This document shows, one piece after another, positions 25,427 to 34,818 of a stretch of DNA of 64,000 nucleotides. The translations under genes were made by a program, and so were the position numbers. How positions within the stretch are numbered: position 1 is the stretch's first letter; the number at the start of each line of letters is the position of its first letter. This DNA is from Holophagaceae bacterium (lineage in GTDB: Bacteria > Acidobacteriota > Holophagae > Holophagales > Holophagaceae), in NCBI GenBank assembly GCA_016720465.1, contig JADKKO010000004.1, positions 1,550,001-1,614,000 on the forward strand. The letters run 5' to 3'. Under the pieces are notes generated by a model that was not told the DNA's origin, searched no databases, and saw nothing but the letters and a program-made list of their open reading frames with translations.

Positions 25427-26324
25427 CATGCGGCCACGGCCATTTGGGCTGTCCGGTCCGCTGGGCTCCTGGCGTCCCCTCGACCTGGCGCTGGCCGCCT
25501 ACCTGGTTCCCGCATCCCTGGTCCTGCTCGCGGGACTTGCCCGGGGAGTTCCTGGCTGTGGGAAACAACTCATCGCCAATGCCGCGGTGGCGCTGGTTGC
25601 ATGGGTGGCCGTTCGCTGGAGCCGGGACACCAGGGCCGTGCTCCCGACCCTGCTCCGTTTCTGCTACGTGCCGCTCCTGTACCTGGTCTTCTACCGGCAG
25701 ATCGAAATCATCTGGCCGGTGCTCCGGGCGGCCCCGATGGACGCTGGACTGGCGCGCCTGGAAGGGGCGCTGTTCAACGCCCAGCCTTCGCTCGCCTTCC
25801 GGGCCGCCCTCCCTTCCAGGTGGCTTTCGGAGCTCTTCTGCTTCGCCTACTTCGCCTACTACTTTTTCACGCCGGTGGTATTCCTCTCCGTCTTGTTCCG
25901 GCGGGGCTACCTTGCGGCTGAACGCATCGCGCTGGCTGCTTCCGCATGCTTCTTCACCTGCTATGCGATCTTCTGGCTCTTTCCGACCGTCGGGCCCCAT
26001 TTCTGGTTTCCGCCTCACCAGGGGCCGCAGCTCTACGATGGCTACGTCTTCAACCATCTGTTGTTCTATCTGACCTCCAACGGTGAAATCCGGGCCGGCG
26101 CCTTTCCTTCTTCGCACATCGCCGTGGCCCTGCTCCTGACCCTATCCGTCCGGCGGGAGCTGCCGGGGCTCTTCGTGCCTCTCGCCGCCGTTACCGCGCT
26201 GATGCTTCCGGCCGTAGTCTACCTGCGGGCCCACTACCTGGTGGACGTCCCCGCGGGCATCCTGATGGGACTCCTCGCCTTCGCTATTTCCAACCGGTTT
26301 ATTCGTCCTGCCGCGGCGCAATGA
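25413..26324 (+). CDS. PAP2-superfamily membrane enzyme, Aur1/IPC-synthase-like
   Basis: Integral membrane protein of 303 residues with about six hydrophobic segments. PAP2 motifs are present as FPSSHIA (231-237) and RAHYLVDVPAG (272-282), giving the two catalytic histidines and the Asp. An upstream segment, LEGALFNAQPS (116-126), resembles that of Aur1-type inositol phosphorylceramide synthases and related phosphotransferases. Being fourth in a ceramide-type operon, it could attach a phospho-headgroup to ceramide or dephosphorylate a lipid intermediate. ATG at 25413 overlaps cerR; ATG at 25428, 1 nt after the cerR stop, is an alternative start. The end overlaps the convergent gene by 26 bp. 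Confidence 0.75.
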   Translation: MAGSDMRPRPFGLSGPLGSWRPLDLALAAYLVPASLVLLAGLARGVPGCGKQLIANAAVALVAWVAVRWSRDTRAVLPTLLRFCYVPLLYLVFYRQIEIIWPVLRAAPMDAGLARLEGALFNAQPSLAFRAALPSRWLSELFCFAYFAYYFFTPVVFLSVLFRRGYLAAERIALAASACFFTCYAIFWLFPTVGPHFWFPPHQGPQLYDGYVFNHLLFYLTSNGEIRAGAFPSSHIAVALLLTLSVRRELPGLFVPLAAVTALMLPAVVYLRAHYLVDVPAGILMGLLAFAISNRFIRPAAAQ

Positions 26325-26919
26325 GGCTTCGCTGCACGCGCTCAAGATTGCCCTGCAACTGCACGAGATTCCAGGCGATCCACATGGCGTAGCCGAGCCA
26401 TACCCACAGCAGGCGTGGATCGCAGGGCGTGCGCTTGAGCACTTCCGTGCCGATGTCGAGCCTCAACCCTTGAAGGAACCAGACCACGCCGCCGAACACG
26501 ATAAGCAGGTGGCCCCAGCGGACCCAATAGGGGCGCAGGCCTTCCTTGGCCTTCCAGCGCAGCAGCAGCCAGCGCAGGAAGAGTTCCGATTTGGCCTCGG
26601 CGAAATGGAGGGCGATGAGCTGGTCCACCAGGGGCGCGTAGCGATGGACCTTCAGTTCGGCGATCTCGTCCTCGCCGTTCAATTTACGGAGAAAGGCCGA
26701 GCGGATCTTGCCCACGCATTCCTCCCATGGGGCCTCTTCGCGGCGCACCGCCAAGTGCAGCCGCACCAGCCCGACCCACAGCAGGGCCTGGGCCAGCAGC
26801 ACCCCCCAAAGCGCCATGCCCTGCCAGCCGCTGTTCCGCACCACATCCAAGAAACGCGAGAGATCCATGGGAAGAGTCTGACCGGAATCAACGCTAAATA
26901 CTGCCCGCGAATGGGTCAT
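26299..26919 (-). CDS. membrane protein of unknown function
   Basis: I do not recognise the family. The protein (206 aa from 26919, 189 aa from an ATG at 26868) has a hydrophobic segment near the N-terminus (MALWGVLLAQALLWVGLV), a charged helical middle and two hydrophobic segments near the C-terminus (LLIVFGGVVWFLQGL and LLWVWLGYAMWIAWNLV). Neither start has a clear ribosome-binding site. It is transcribed away from the secreted protein that follows and runs into the end of the PAP2 gene. Confidence 0.6.
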   Translation of the reverse strand: MTHSRAVFSVDSGQTLPMDLSRFLDVVRNSGWQGMALWGVLLAQALLWVGLVRLHLAVRREEAPWEECVGKIRSAFLRKLNGEDEIAELKVHRYAPLVDQLIALHFAEAKSELFLRWLLLRWKAKEGLRPYWVRWGHLLIVFGGVVWFLQGLRLDIGTEVLKRTPCDPRLLWVWLGYAMWIAWNLVQLQGNLERVQRSLIAPRQDE

Positions 26920-26972
26920 TTTGAAGGTTCGAGGCGGTGCTGTTCCTCTCCTTCCGGCATCATGGAATCACC

Positions 26973-29231
26973 ATGGCCTACCGTCGCGCTTCGATCCTGG
27001 TTCTCGTTTCTTCGGGCTTGCTGTCCCAGGCTCCGGATGCCTGGGAAGCGCTGCTTTCGCGCCAGCGGGTCCGGCCGGACCGCCAGGGGGCCTACCAGTT
27101 CATTTCCCGCGGCCAGGAATTTGAAGGGCCCTGGGCCAATGAACTGCCAGTGGCCAGGCTGAGGGCTTCGGGCGAGCTCAGTTTCCTCCAATTGGACGAA
27201 GGCCAATCCAAGGGGCTGTGGTTGCGGCAGCGCTGGCCGGCTGGGGAAAGCCACTGGGCGGTCCTGGGTCCCGCCTTTGAGATCGTGGCCTCGGGGACCT
27301 CGCAGCCCACGGCCGAATCCCTGCTCCAGGTCCTGCGGGACTCAGGCTGGAAACCCCAGTCGGAGCGGCGGGAGGCTTTCCTTCGGGAACATCCCGACAA
27401 CGGGGACGCGTGGCAGGATCTGTTCACGGAAGCCCTGCACGTGGCCGCGGGTCCCGGGGATCAGGAACCCGAGCCTGCCGATAAGGAAGCGGAGCCCAAG
27501 GCTCCGGATGCCGACCAGGACCAGGCCCGGTTTGGCGAGGTGGACCGGGCCCTCCGGGGCCTGCTGGAAGTCGATGGCTGGGAGGAGAATTTCGAGTTCC
27601 GGGTGGGTCTGGATGAAGAAGCCAAGGGCTTTCCCCAGTCCTCCCTGCTGCAGCCGATCCTCACCCGGCTGCGCCGCGGAGTGGAAGATGCCCTGAAAGC
27701 CCGGCCCGGCGATGGGCGGCTCTGGAGCGCCTGGGCCGAGTTGGCGGGCTCCGGCGATTCACCGGAAGCCCTGTTGGCCTCGCTGGAACCCGCCCCCCGC
27801 CAGCCCTGGCCCCCGCTTGTGGCCGCGGAACCGTTGGCGCTGGCCCACCGGCGCAGCAAGGATTGGGTGGGGCTGGCCCGCCTGGCGGAAGCCGCCATGG
27901 CCCAGGCGCTGCAGCCTTCCGTGGTCCAGGCCAGCGGTGGCGGTTCCGGCGCATCCCACAGCGTGCACCGGGCCGCGGCGGCCGGAGCCTGGGGCCCGCA
28001 TCGCATAGAAGCGCTGCTCCACCTTGGCCGCCGTCAGGATGCCCTGGCCGTGCTGGAGGAAAGCCGCGCCCTGAGCGGCCGGATGTGGCGCTGGGCGCAA
28101 CTGCCTTTCAGCAAGATCAACCTGCTTGGGGGCGACCTGGCGAAGCTTTACCAGGAAAGCGATCAGCGGGCCTTCATGGATGTGATCAAGCAACCGCCTC
28201 TGAAGGAGCTGCCGATCCCCGCGGCGCCGCCGCCCTTGCGATTGGCCACCCAAGGCAAACCGGAATGGAAAGAGGAGTTCAAAGCCCTCCAGGGGAATCC
28301 CGCCTTCGATGCCTGGAAACCCGGCCGCGATCTCGTGTGGGATCAGTTGAATGAAACCGAAGCCAGGCTGTTCAACGACCGGGGGGAAGGGGGCGCGGCC
28401 AGGTGGGTGCTGCTGCGGGGCCAGGAGCTGCTCTCCAGCGGCGGTGGACTGCCCACGCCTGAAGCCCTGTCCGACTTGTTGCGCGCCCAGGGCGGATTGC
28501 CTTATCTGGCGGAACTGGATGCCTTCATCAAGGCGCATCCCTACCACGCGGAGGCCCGAGAGCTGCGCATTGCCGAGGTGACCGCCCGGCCCCAGACCCC
28601 GGGCCTGGAGAAGCGGTTGTTGGCGGACCTCGCCCGGACCAAGGGACCCGCGCTCCTTCCCAAGGATTGGAAGCTTGACGCGGAACGCTGGGCCGAAGCC
28701 GCGGGGAAATTGCTCCCGCAGCTTGAAGCCGATACCCGGCGATGGCCCGCCACGAGAGGCCCGCTCCATGCCTGGGTCACGTGGGCCGCCCTATCGCCCT
28801 CCCGTCCGAAACCGGGTTCGTTTTTGCGGACCCTGTCCATCTGGAAAAACAACGTGGAGGAACGGGATCCGTTCCGCACGGGGCCGGTGGATGTGGACAC
28901 GACCAGCCTGGTTTCTGAATTCCTGTCCTCGCGCAAGGACTGGGAGGGCCTTGCGGATTGGTGCCAGGCTTTGTGGGACCTGGGGTGGCGCGAGGCGCTT
29001 CCGCGCCATTTGAAACCTCCGCCAGGCATGAAGGAAACCTCGCAGCGGATGATGCGCTGGTTCATGGACGCGCCGTTCCGCCGCATTCTCCAGCCCTGGG
29101 CCGCCGCTCTGCGCAACCTGGGCCGCACAGAAGAATTGCGGCAGCTCGGGCTGGAACTTGATCTGCTTCAGCCGGGCCTGGCCAAGCGGTTGGAGCAGCC
29201 GGCCCAGGAGGCGCGGCCAGGCCGGCGCTAG
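26973..29231 (+). CDS. large exported protein of unknown function
   Basis: A 752-residue protein with an N-terminal signal peptide (RRASILVLVSSGLLSQAPDA). An acidic stretch near residues 155-180 (PEPADKEAEPKAPDADQDQ) separates a small first domain from a long helical region. That region, rich in Leu, Ala and Trp with repeated helix pairs, is reminiscent of TPR or HEAT-like solenoids, but no repeat family is certain. ATG at 26973 is used because the signal peptide starts there. It probably sits in the periplasm or at the outer membrane as a scaffold; I cannot name a function. Array B begins right after its stop. Confidence 0.7.
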   Translation: MAYRRASILVLVSSGLLSQAPDAWEALLSRQRVRPDRQGAYQFISRGQEFEGPWANELPVARLRASGELSFLQLDEGQSKGLWLRQRWPAGESHWAVLGPAFEIVASGTSQPTAESLLQVLRDSGWKPQSERREAFLREHPDNGDAWQDLFTEALHVAAGPGDQEPEPADKEAEPKAPDADQDQARFGEVDRALRGLLEVDGWEENFEFRVGLDEEAKGFPQSSLLQPILTRLRRGVEDALKARPGDGRLWSAWAELAGSGDSPEALLASLEPAPRQPWPPLVAAEPLALAHRRSKDWVGLARLAEAAMAQALQPSVVQASGGGSGASHSVHRAAAAGAWGPHRIEALLHLGRRQDALAVLEESRALSGRMWRWAQLPFSKINLLGGDLAKLYQESDQRAFMDVIKQPPLKELPIPAAPPPLRLATQGKPEWKEEFKALQGNPAFDAWKPGRDLVWDQLNETEARLFNDRGEGGAARWVLLRGQELLSSGGGLPTPEALSDLLRAQGGLPYLAELDAFIKAHPYHAEARELRIAEVTARPQTPGLEKRLLADLARTKGPALLPKDWKLDAERWAEAAGKLLPQLEADTRRWPATRGPLHAWVTWAALSPSRPKPGSFLRTLSIWKNNVEERDPFRTGPVDVDTTSLVSEFLSSRKDWEGLADWCQALWDLGWREALPRHLKPPPGMKETSQRMMRWFMDAPFRRILQPWAAALRNLGRTEELRQLGLELDLLQPGLAKRLEQPAQEARPGRR

Positions 29232-29753
29232 GTCTGGCCTGCGGCCGACATAGGCTCCGGCTCTGCAAGCGTAGCGAGCAGGGAGGCTCCGCGTCCAAGA
29301 GCACAGCGAGTGGGAGCACGCACTGCGTGCGATACGGGGAGCGGGCACTGCGCGCGATAGCCGGAGGCGCCGTAACGCACCTTCGATTTAGTGTGGAGCA
29401 TCATCCATCGCGTCGGCCTGCGGCCGACATAAGGCTCCGGCTCTGCAAGCGTAGCGAGCAGGGAGGCCCGCGCCACGATAGCGAGTGGGAGCACCATGCG
29501 CCACGGGGAGCGGGCACTGCGCGCGATAGCCGGAGGCGCCGTAACGCACCTTCGATTTAATGTGGAGCATCATCCATCGCGTCGGCCTGGGGCCGACATA
29601 AGGCGCCGGCTCTGCAAGCGTAACGGCAGGAGCCTTCCAAGAGCACAGCTAGTGGAGCACGCATGGTCCATCGCGTCGGCCTGCCGGAGGCCGTAACGCA
29701 CCTTCGATTTAGTGTGGAGCATCATCCACCGCGTCGGCCTGCGGCCGACATAA
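29232..29753 (-). repeat. array B: degenerate long repeats, inverted relative to array A
   Basis: About three to four imperfect copies, read on the minus strand, share the array A blocks: GGCGCCTCCGGCTATCGCGC, GCTTGCAGAGCCGGAGCC, ATGTCGGCCGCAGGCCG, and a shared ACCTTCGATTTA-type stretch near the GGCGCC block. Later copies are broken and shortened. The array lies tail-side of the exonuclease gene and behind its palindrome, the same order as in array A. No coding sequence is supported here. Confidence 0.85.
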
Positions 29754-29804
29754 GGCGCCGTAACGCACTGGCCAGAAAAGCGCTGGCCAGTGTGTAACGG
29801 CGCC
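29754..29804. repeat. palindrome abutting the exonuclease stop codon, copy B
   Basis: CACTGGCCAG pairs with CTGGCCAGTG around AAAAGCG, the reverse complement of the loop in copy A, with outer GGCGCC arms. It directly follows the TAG stop of the minus-strand exonuclease gene. Confidence 0.8.
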
Positions 29805-30451
29805 TAAACCTTCCCCCAGGGCACTTCGGCTAGGGCGAGGAAGGCGTTGGCGTCGAGGTCGCGATCCTCGGCCCTGGCGAGCAGGTGCTGCATCAATTCT
29901 GCGGTGGCCTCGGCGTCGGGCAGGGCGCGGTGGGCGCGGCGGTTGTGGATGTTCAACAGGAGGCAGAGCTGGTGCAGCGCCCGGCTTTTGGCCTCTGGAA
30001 CGAGCGCCTTGGCCAGCATCCGGGTGCAGACGAGCCGGTGGCGATGCCAAAGCCCCTGAGGCAGCCAGGCTTTCAGGAAGGAACCATCGAAAGGAGCGTG
30101 GTGGGCCACCCAGACACGGCCTTCCAGTTCACTGGCAAGGCGAAGCGCCACCTGTTCCCAAGGCTTGGCTTCGGCGAGCATCGCCGGCGTGATGCCCGTG
30201 AGCCGCTGGATGAGCGGAGGGTAGTCGCCTTCGATGGCCGAAAGCATTTCGAAACCGCCTTCGATGACGGGCCCGCACATTTTCACGACACCCACATCCG
30301 TGATTTCCGAGGCCGGATGGAATCGTTCCTTCTTGTCCCAGAAAGCCTTGGGGCTGCCGCCGGTGGTTTCCAGATCGATGATGGCGAAGCGCAGCGTCCT
30401 CAGGGGCTGGGCCTCTTCGGCGAGCAGCGGAATTCCTTCGGATGCGGACAT
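29804..30451 (-). CDS. DEDDh 3'-5' exonuclease (DNA polymerase III epsilon type)
   Basis: All exonuclease motifs are present: Exo I FAIIDLETTG, the middle LTGITPAML, Exo II VAHHAPFDGSFL and Exo III HRALPDAEAT with the DEDDh histidine. At 215 residues it is a stand-alone protein without helicase or polymerase domains, so it could be the proofreading subunit or a general DnaQ-like nuclease. It starts 8 nt behind the zinc-ribbon-like gene, suggesting a two-gene unit. Confidence 0.88.
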   Translation of the reverse strand: MSASEGIPLLAEEAQPLRTLRFAIIDLETTGGSPKAFWDKKERFHPASEITDVGVVKMCGPVIEGGFEMLSAIEGDYPPLIQRLTGITPAMLAEAKPWEQVALRLASELEGRVWVAHHAPFDGSFLKAWLPQGLWHRHRLVCTRMLAKALVPEAKSRALHQLCLLLNIHNRRAHRALPDAEATAELMQHLLARAEDRDLDANAFLALAEVPWGKV

Positions 30452-30459
30452 AGACGGAG

Positions 30460-30879
30460 TCAGGCGCTGATGAGCGTCTTCAATCCATCCCGGAAGAGCA
30501 CATCCACTTTCTTGGCCAGGCGCTTCTGGACCTTCCCCAGCCCGAAACTCGGATGGTCCATCCAGTCGCCCTCATCCCAGCGGGACTGGATGCTGTAGGG
30601 CTTCGCGATGCTGCCCGCCTGTTCCTGGGTCATGAGCTCCTGGAAACGGGAAGGCGAGGCGGAAGGCCTGGGCTTCAGGCTGGTGCCGCCTCGCGCAATT
30701 CGGGGGGCCGCCTCGGCTTTGGTCCGGTCCGGCCTGAATTTATGCACCGATTTGCAATTGGCGCAGATGAGGTTGTCGGGCACACCATTGGTGAGCGTCA
30801 GCACCCGGTGCCGCGTCTCGCCCTTGCAGCGTCCGCAAGGGGCGTCGATGTCCATGCCTGCATAGTAGGTTTTCGTCAT
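30460..30879 (-). CDS. small protein with a Cys4 zinc-ribbon-like N-terminus
   Basis: The 139-residue protein starts TKTYYAGMDIDAPCGRCKG and has a second pair in LICANCKS, so two CxxC knuckles about 22 residues apart probably bind zinc. A Pro/Ser/Ala-rich linker follows, then a C-terminal domain with HPSFGLGKVQKRLAKKVDVLF, a short beta pattern resembling those in proteins with CarD/Tudor-like domains. I do not know its role. ATG at 30879. Confidence 0.7.
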   Translation of the reverse strand: MTKTYYAGMDIDAPCGRCKGETRHRVLTLTNGVPDNLICANCKSVHKFRPDRTKAEAAPRIARGGTSLKPRPSASPSRFQELMTQEQAGSIAKPYSIQSRWDEGDWMDHPSFGLGKVQKRLAKKVDVLFRDGLKTLISA

Positions 30880-31009
30880 GGCTCAAGGGTAACGTGGGCG
30901 GGCGTCATCCGGGGCCGGAGAGAAAACACGCGCGGAGGGGCGGAGATTCTCAGGGGAAGTCCCCTGCGGACCTTCGATTTTTCAACGCTCCCTTCGAGCG
31001 TATTTCTTC

Positions 31010-33626
31010 CTACCCTAGCAACGAGACGACCTGCTTCAGCCGGGCTTCTTTTTCTTCGGCCTGGCCGCGCAACTTGGCTACGGCCGCCTCGGGAGCCTTG
31101 GTGACGAAGCTTTCATCGGCCAGGCGGGACCGCAGGGGCTCCAGTTCTTTCAAGAGCTTGGCGCGCTCGGTTTCAAGCTTCGTCTTTTCCGCCACGGGAT
31201 CCTTGAGGCCTGCGAGTTCAAGGGCGATGGTGCCTCCGCTCACCACGCCGACGGCGCGGGTCGTGGAGGCCAGATCGCCGCTCATAAATTCGATGCTTTC
31301 CAATCTGGCGATGGTTTTGAGCGCCTCGCTGAAGGGCCGCAATTCCATGATCGTGCAGGCCGCCGCCACGCGCTTGGCCGGATCCACGCCGTTCTCCGCC
31401 TTCAGGCGCAGGAACGCGCTCAGGATGTCCTGGAAACGCGGTATCAAGGCTGCGTTTCCACCTTGCCTGGAAAGCAGGGGATGATCCTTGGGCCACGACC
31501 GCTCTGCCAGCAGTCTGGATTCGCCGGGAAGCAAGCGATCCGCCAGGACGGCCTCATGGATTTCCTCCGTGACGAAGGGCACCATGGGGTGCAGCGCCCG
31601 GAGCAGGATGTCGAGGAAGTGCAGGATGGCGGCCTTCTGGCCGGCCGTGCCGTTCATCAGATTGACCTTGGCCAGCTCGATGTAGGTGGCGCAGAAATCA
31701 TCCCAGACCAGGTGGTAGAGAAGGTCCGCGGCTTCGTGGAAACGGAATTCCTCCAGGGCCGCCGTGACTTTGTGCAGATCCTCGCGCAGGCGTCCGATCA
31801 TCCAATATTCTGCCTCGCCCAGCTCCGGTTCCACTTCAAGCGTCACATCATCCGTCAGGTTGATCTGCACGAAGCGGGCGGCGTTCCAGAGCTTGTTGCA
31901 GAAATTGCGGCTCGACTCCAGGCGGTTGCGGGATAGGGCGATGTCCGTGCCCGGCGCCGACATCGAGATGAGCGTGAACCGCAGCGCGTCTGTGCCGAAC
32001 TCGTCCATGACCTCGAGCGGATCGATCACATTGCCCTTGGACTTCGACATCTTCGCGCCGGACGCATCGCGAACCAGGCTATTGAAGTAGACCTTTCTTG
32101 AAAGGGACTTGGTCAGTCCAAGTGAGGCCGCTCATCACCATGCGCGCCACCCAGAAGAAGATGATGTCGTAGCTGGTGCACATTAGGTCGTTGGGATAGT
32201 AACGCTTGAGATCTTCGGTCTCGTCGGGCCAGCCCAGGATGCTGAAGGGCCAGAGCGCCGAGGAAAACCAGGTGTCCAGCGTGTCGGGATCCTGCTCCAG
32301 GTTCGTGGAACCGCAGTTGGAGCATGAAGCGGGCGCTTCCAGTTCCACGTGCAGATGGCCGCAGGCCGCGCAGGTCCACGCGGGAATTCGATGCCCCCAC
32401 ACGAGCTGGCGCGAAATGCACCAGTCCGTGATATTGCTGAGCCAGTGTTCCCAGACCGCCACGTGATGTTCGGGCGTGAAGGTGATCTTGCCCTCGCGGA
32501 CCACCTGCAGCGCCTGCTGCGCGGCCTCCTTCACGTCCATGAACCACTGTTCGGATACGAGGGGCTCGAGCACGGCGCCGGTGCGGTCGGACACCGCCAC
32601 TTGCGAAATGTGGGTCTGGATTTTGGCCAGGAGGCCCTGGGCCTCCAGTTCCGCCACCACTTTCTTGCGGCACTCAAAACGGTCCAGGCCCGCGTAGGCG
32701 GCGCCTGCGGCCGGGGTCATCTTGGCGTCGAAGCCGATGACTGCGATGGAAGGCAGTTGCAGCCGTAGTCCCGCTGCATGGTCGTTGGGGTCGTGGGCCG
32801 GTGTCAGTTTCACGCACCCGGTGCCGAAATCACGTTCCACGAAGGCGTCGGCGACCACCGGAATCTCTCGGGTAGTGAGGGGCAGTCGCACCATCTTTCC
32901 GACGATGTGCGTGTACCGCTCGTCATCGGGATGCACCGCCACGGCGGTGTCGCCGAGCATGGTTTCGGGCCGGGTCGTGGCGACGGTCAGGTGGCCGCTG
33001 CCGTCGGCGAAAGGGTAGTTGATGTGCCAGAGATGTCCGTTGCGTTCGACATGCTTCACTTCGAGATCGCTGAGGGCCGTCTGCGAAACCGGATCCCACT
33101 GGATCATGCGCGGGCCGCGGTAGATGCGGCCCTGGCGGAAGGCTTCCACGAACACCTTGCGCACGGCGCGGTTCAGGTCCGGGTCCATGGTGAAGCGCTT
33201 GCGGGTCCAGTCCAGACTGGCGCCAAGGCGCCGCAGCTGGTTCTCGATATCGGCCTGGTTCTGTTCCTTCCAGGACCAGATGCGCTCCAGGAACTTTTCG
33301 CGGCCCAGGGCGTGGCGGTCGGTGCCCTCGGCCTTCAATTGGCGTTCCACGATGATCTGCGTGGCGATGCCCGCGTGGTCCACGCCGGGAATCCAGGCCA
33401 CATCGAAGCCTTGGGCCCGCTTGAGGCGCGCCATGACGTCCGGCAGCGAGTAGGCCAGCGCGTGGCCCATGTGCAGGTTGCCGGTGATGTTGGGCGGCGG
33501 CAGGGACATGGAGAAGGGCGTCCTGCCGCTGGCGGGCTTGGCCTCGAAGGTCCTCGCGGCCTCCCAGGTCGCGTACCAGCGCTCCTGCGCTGTCTTGAAA
33601 TCGAAGGCCTTGTCCATTTCACGCAT
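31010..33626 (-). CDS. valS: valyl-tRNA synthetase, frame interrupted by one extra base
   Basis: ValS charges tRNA-Val. The N-terminal part (33626 to about 32097) has the HIGH motif in PPPNITGNLHMGHAL, a CP1 editing domain and an inserted C4 zinc site (TCAACGH, SCSNCGS). The C-terminal part (32050-31010) starts at MSKSKGNVIDPLEV, the KMSKS loop, and ends with the usual coiled coil. In the given sequence the first frame ends at a stop near 32079, just after QVPFKK. Removing one A from the minus-strand AAGAAAGG (plus-strand T-run 32094-32096) restores the family-typical QVPFKKVYFNSLVRDASG and joins both parts. Because valS is essential and no second copy is seen, a sequencing error is the simplest reading. 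Confidence 0.9.
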
Positions 33627-33656
33627 CGAGTGTTCCTAACAATAAAAAAATGCGAC

Positions 33657-33744
33657 TACGCGGAGGGAAGCGGAGGAGGGGAGGGCAGCGGAGGAACAAA
33701 AGTGTTTTTCTCAGCTTCCCTCCGCTGCTCAGCTACCCTCCGTG
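33657..33744. repeat. imperfect inverted repeat between bioB and valS
   Basis: A purine-rich CGGAGGGAAGCGGAGG-type half (33661-33694) faces a CTTCCCTCCGCTGCTCAG..CCCTCCG half (33715-33742), separated by an AT-rich centre. It may form a hairpin in the bioB-valS gap; it resembles the class of intergenic element seen at 8916 rather than a coding or protein-binding site. Confidence 0.5.
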
Positions 33745-33754
33745 TGGTGTTTTT

Positions 33755-34696
33755 TCAAACCGCCGCGCCTTCGATCCGCATACCAAGAGCTTCCAGCAGA
33801 CGGTGGTCGTGGGATTCGCCGGGATTGGGCGTGGTGAGCAGCTTGTCGCCGGTGAAAAGGCTGTTGGCGCCCGCGAAAAACGCCAGGGCCTGCATCTCGT
33901 CGCTCATGGCCGTGCGCCCGGCGCTGAGGCGGATGCGGCTCTTGGGAAACAGGATCCGCGCTGTGGCGATCATGCGGATGAATTCCAGGGGCGGCACCGG
34001 CGGGAGATCCGCCAGGGGCGTGCCTGCCACGGGCACGAGATGGTTGATGGGGATGCTCTCTGGGACGGGATCCATCTCGGTGAGCTCGTGCAGGAAATGA
34101 ATGCGATGGTCCACGGTCTCGCCCATGCCGACAATGCCACCGCAGCAGACTTCAAGTCCGGCTTCGCGCACAGCGGCGATGGTCGCCAGCCGCTCATCGA
34201 ACTTCCGAGTCGAGATGATGGTTTCGTAGAAATCCTTGGAACTGTCGATGTTGTGGTTGTAGACCTTGCAGCCGGCCTCTTTGAGCCGCTTGGCCTGGGG
34301 CGCGTTGAGCATGCCGAGGGTCACGCAGACTTCCATGCCCATGCCGGATACCCCGCGGACCATCTCCAGCACAGCGTCGAAATTGCGGTCGTCCTTCACT
34401 TCGCGCCAGGCCGCGCCCATGCAGTAGCGGGTGGAGCCATTGGCCTTGGCCAACGCAGCTCCATCCAAAACTGACTTCACATCCTTCAGGGGTTCGACCT
34501 TCAGGCCTGTGTTGTACCGGGCGCTCTGGGGGCAGTAGGCGCAATCTTCAGGACATGCCCCGGTCTTGATGGAGTCCAAGGTGCAGAACTGGATGTCATT
34601 GGGATCCCAATTCTGGCGGTGCGCCGTCGCTGCCCGGTACAGGAGCTCGGGGAAGGGCAGATCGTGGATGGCTCGGATCTCTTGGATGGTTTTCAT
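33755..34696 (-). CDS. bioB: biotin synthase
   Basis: Radical-SAM enzyme inserting sulfur into dethiobiotin. The [4Fe-4S] cluster motif is C48-PED-C52-AY-C55. The second-cluster region includes YCMGAAWRE, NHNIDSS and the conserved Arg in RIRLSAGR. Length (313 aa) is normal. No other biotin gene neighbours it, and the SPT-like gene at 22 kb should not be mistaken for bioF. Confidence 0.96.
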   Translation of the reverse strand: MKTIQEIRAIHDLPFPELLYRAATAHRQNWDPNDIQFCTLDSIKTGACPEDCAYCPQSARYNTGLKVEPLKDVKSVLDGAALAKANGSTRYCMGAAWREVKDDRNFDAVLEMVRGVSGMGMEVCVTLGMLNAPQAKRLKEAGCKVYNHNIDSSKDFYETIISTRKFDERLATIAAVREAGLEVCCGGIVGMGETVDHRIHFLHELTEMDPVPESIPINHLVPVAGTPLADLPPVPPLEFIRMIATARILFPKSRIRLSAGRTAMSDEMQALAFFAGANSLFTGDKLLTTPNPGESHDHRLLEALGMRIEGAAV

Positions 34697-34818
34697 CGGG
34701 CACCAGGCGAATCCATAAACTTACCATGTCAGGCGGGGTTTTCTGCCTCGGAAAACCGCGCCATACATGATAGTTTGGGGATTCTCCATATCCTGCTGAC
34801 GCCCCAATCGGAGGTCCC

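Noticed and set aside
29228..29696. Open frames in array B
   Set aside because: They are translations of the same degenerate repeats and no frame is kept between copies.
33650..34474. Plus-strand open frame opposite bioB
   Set aside because: It is antisense to bioB and has no domain of its own.
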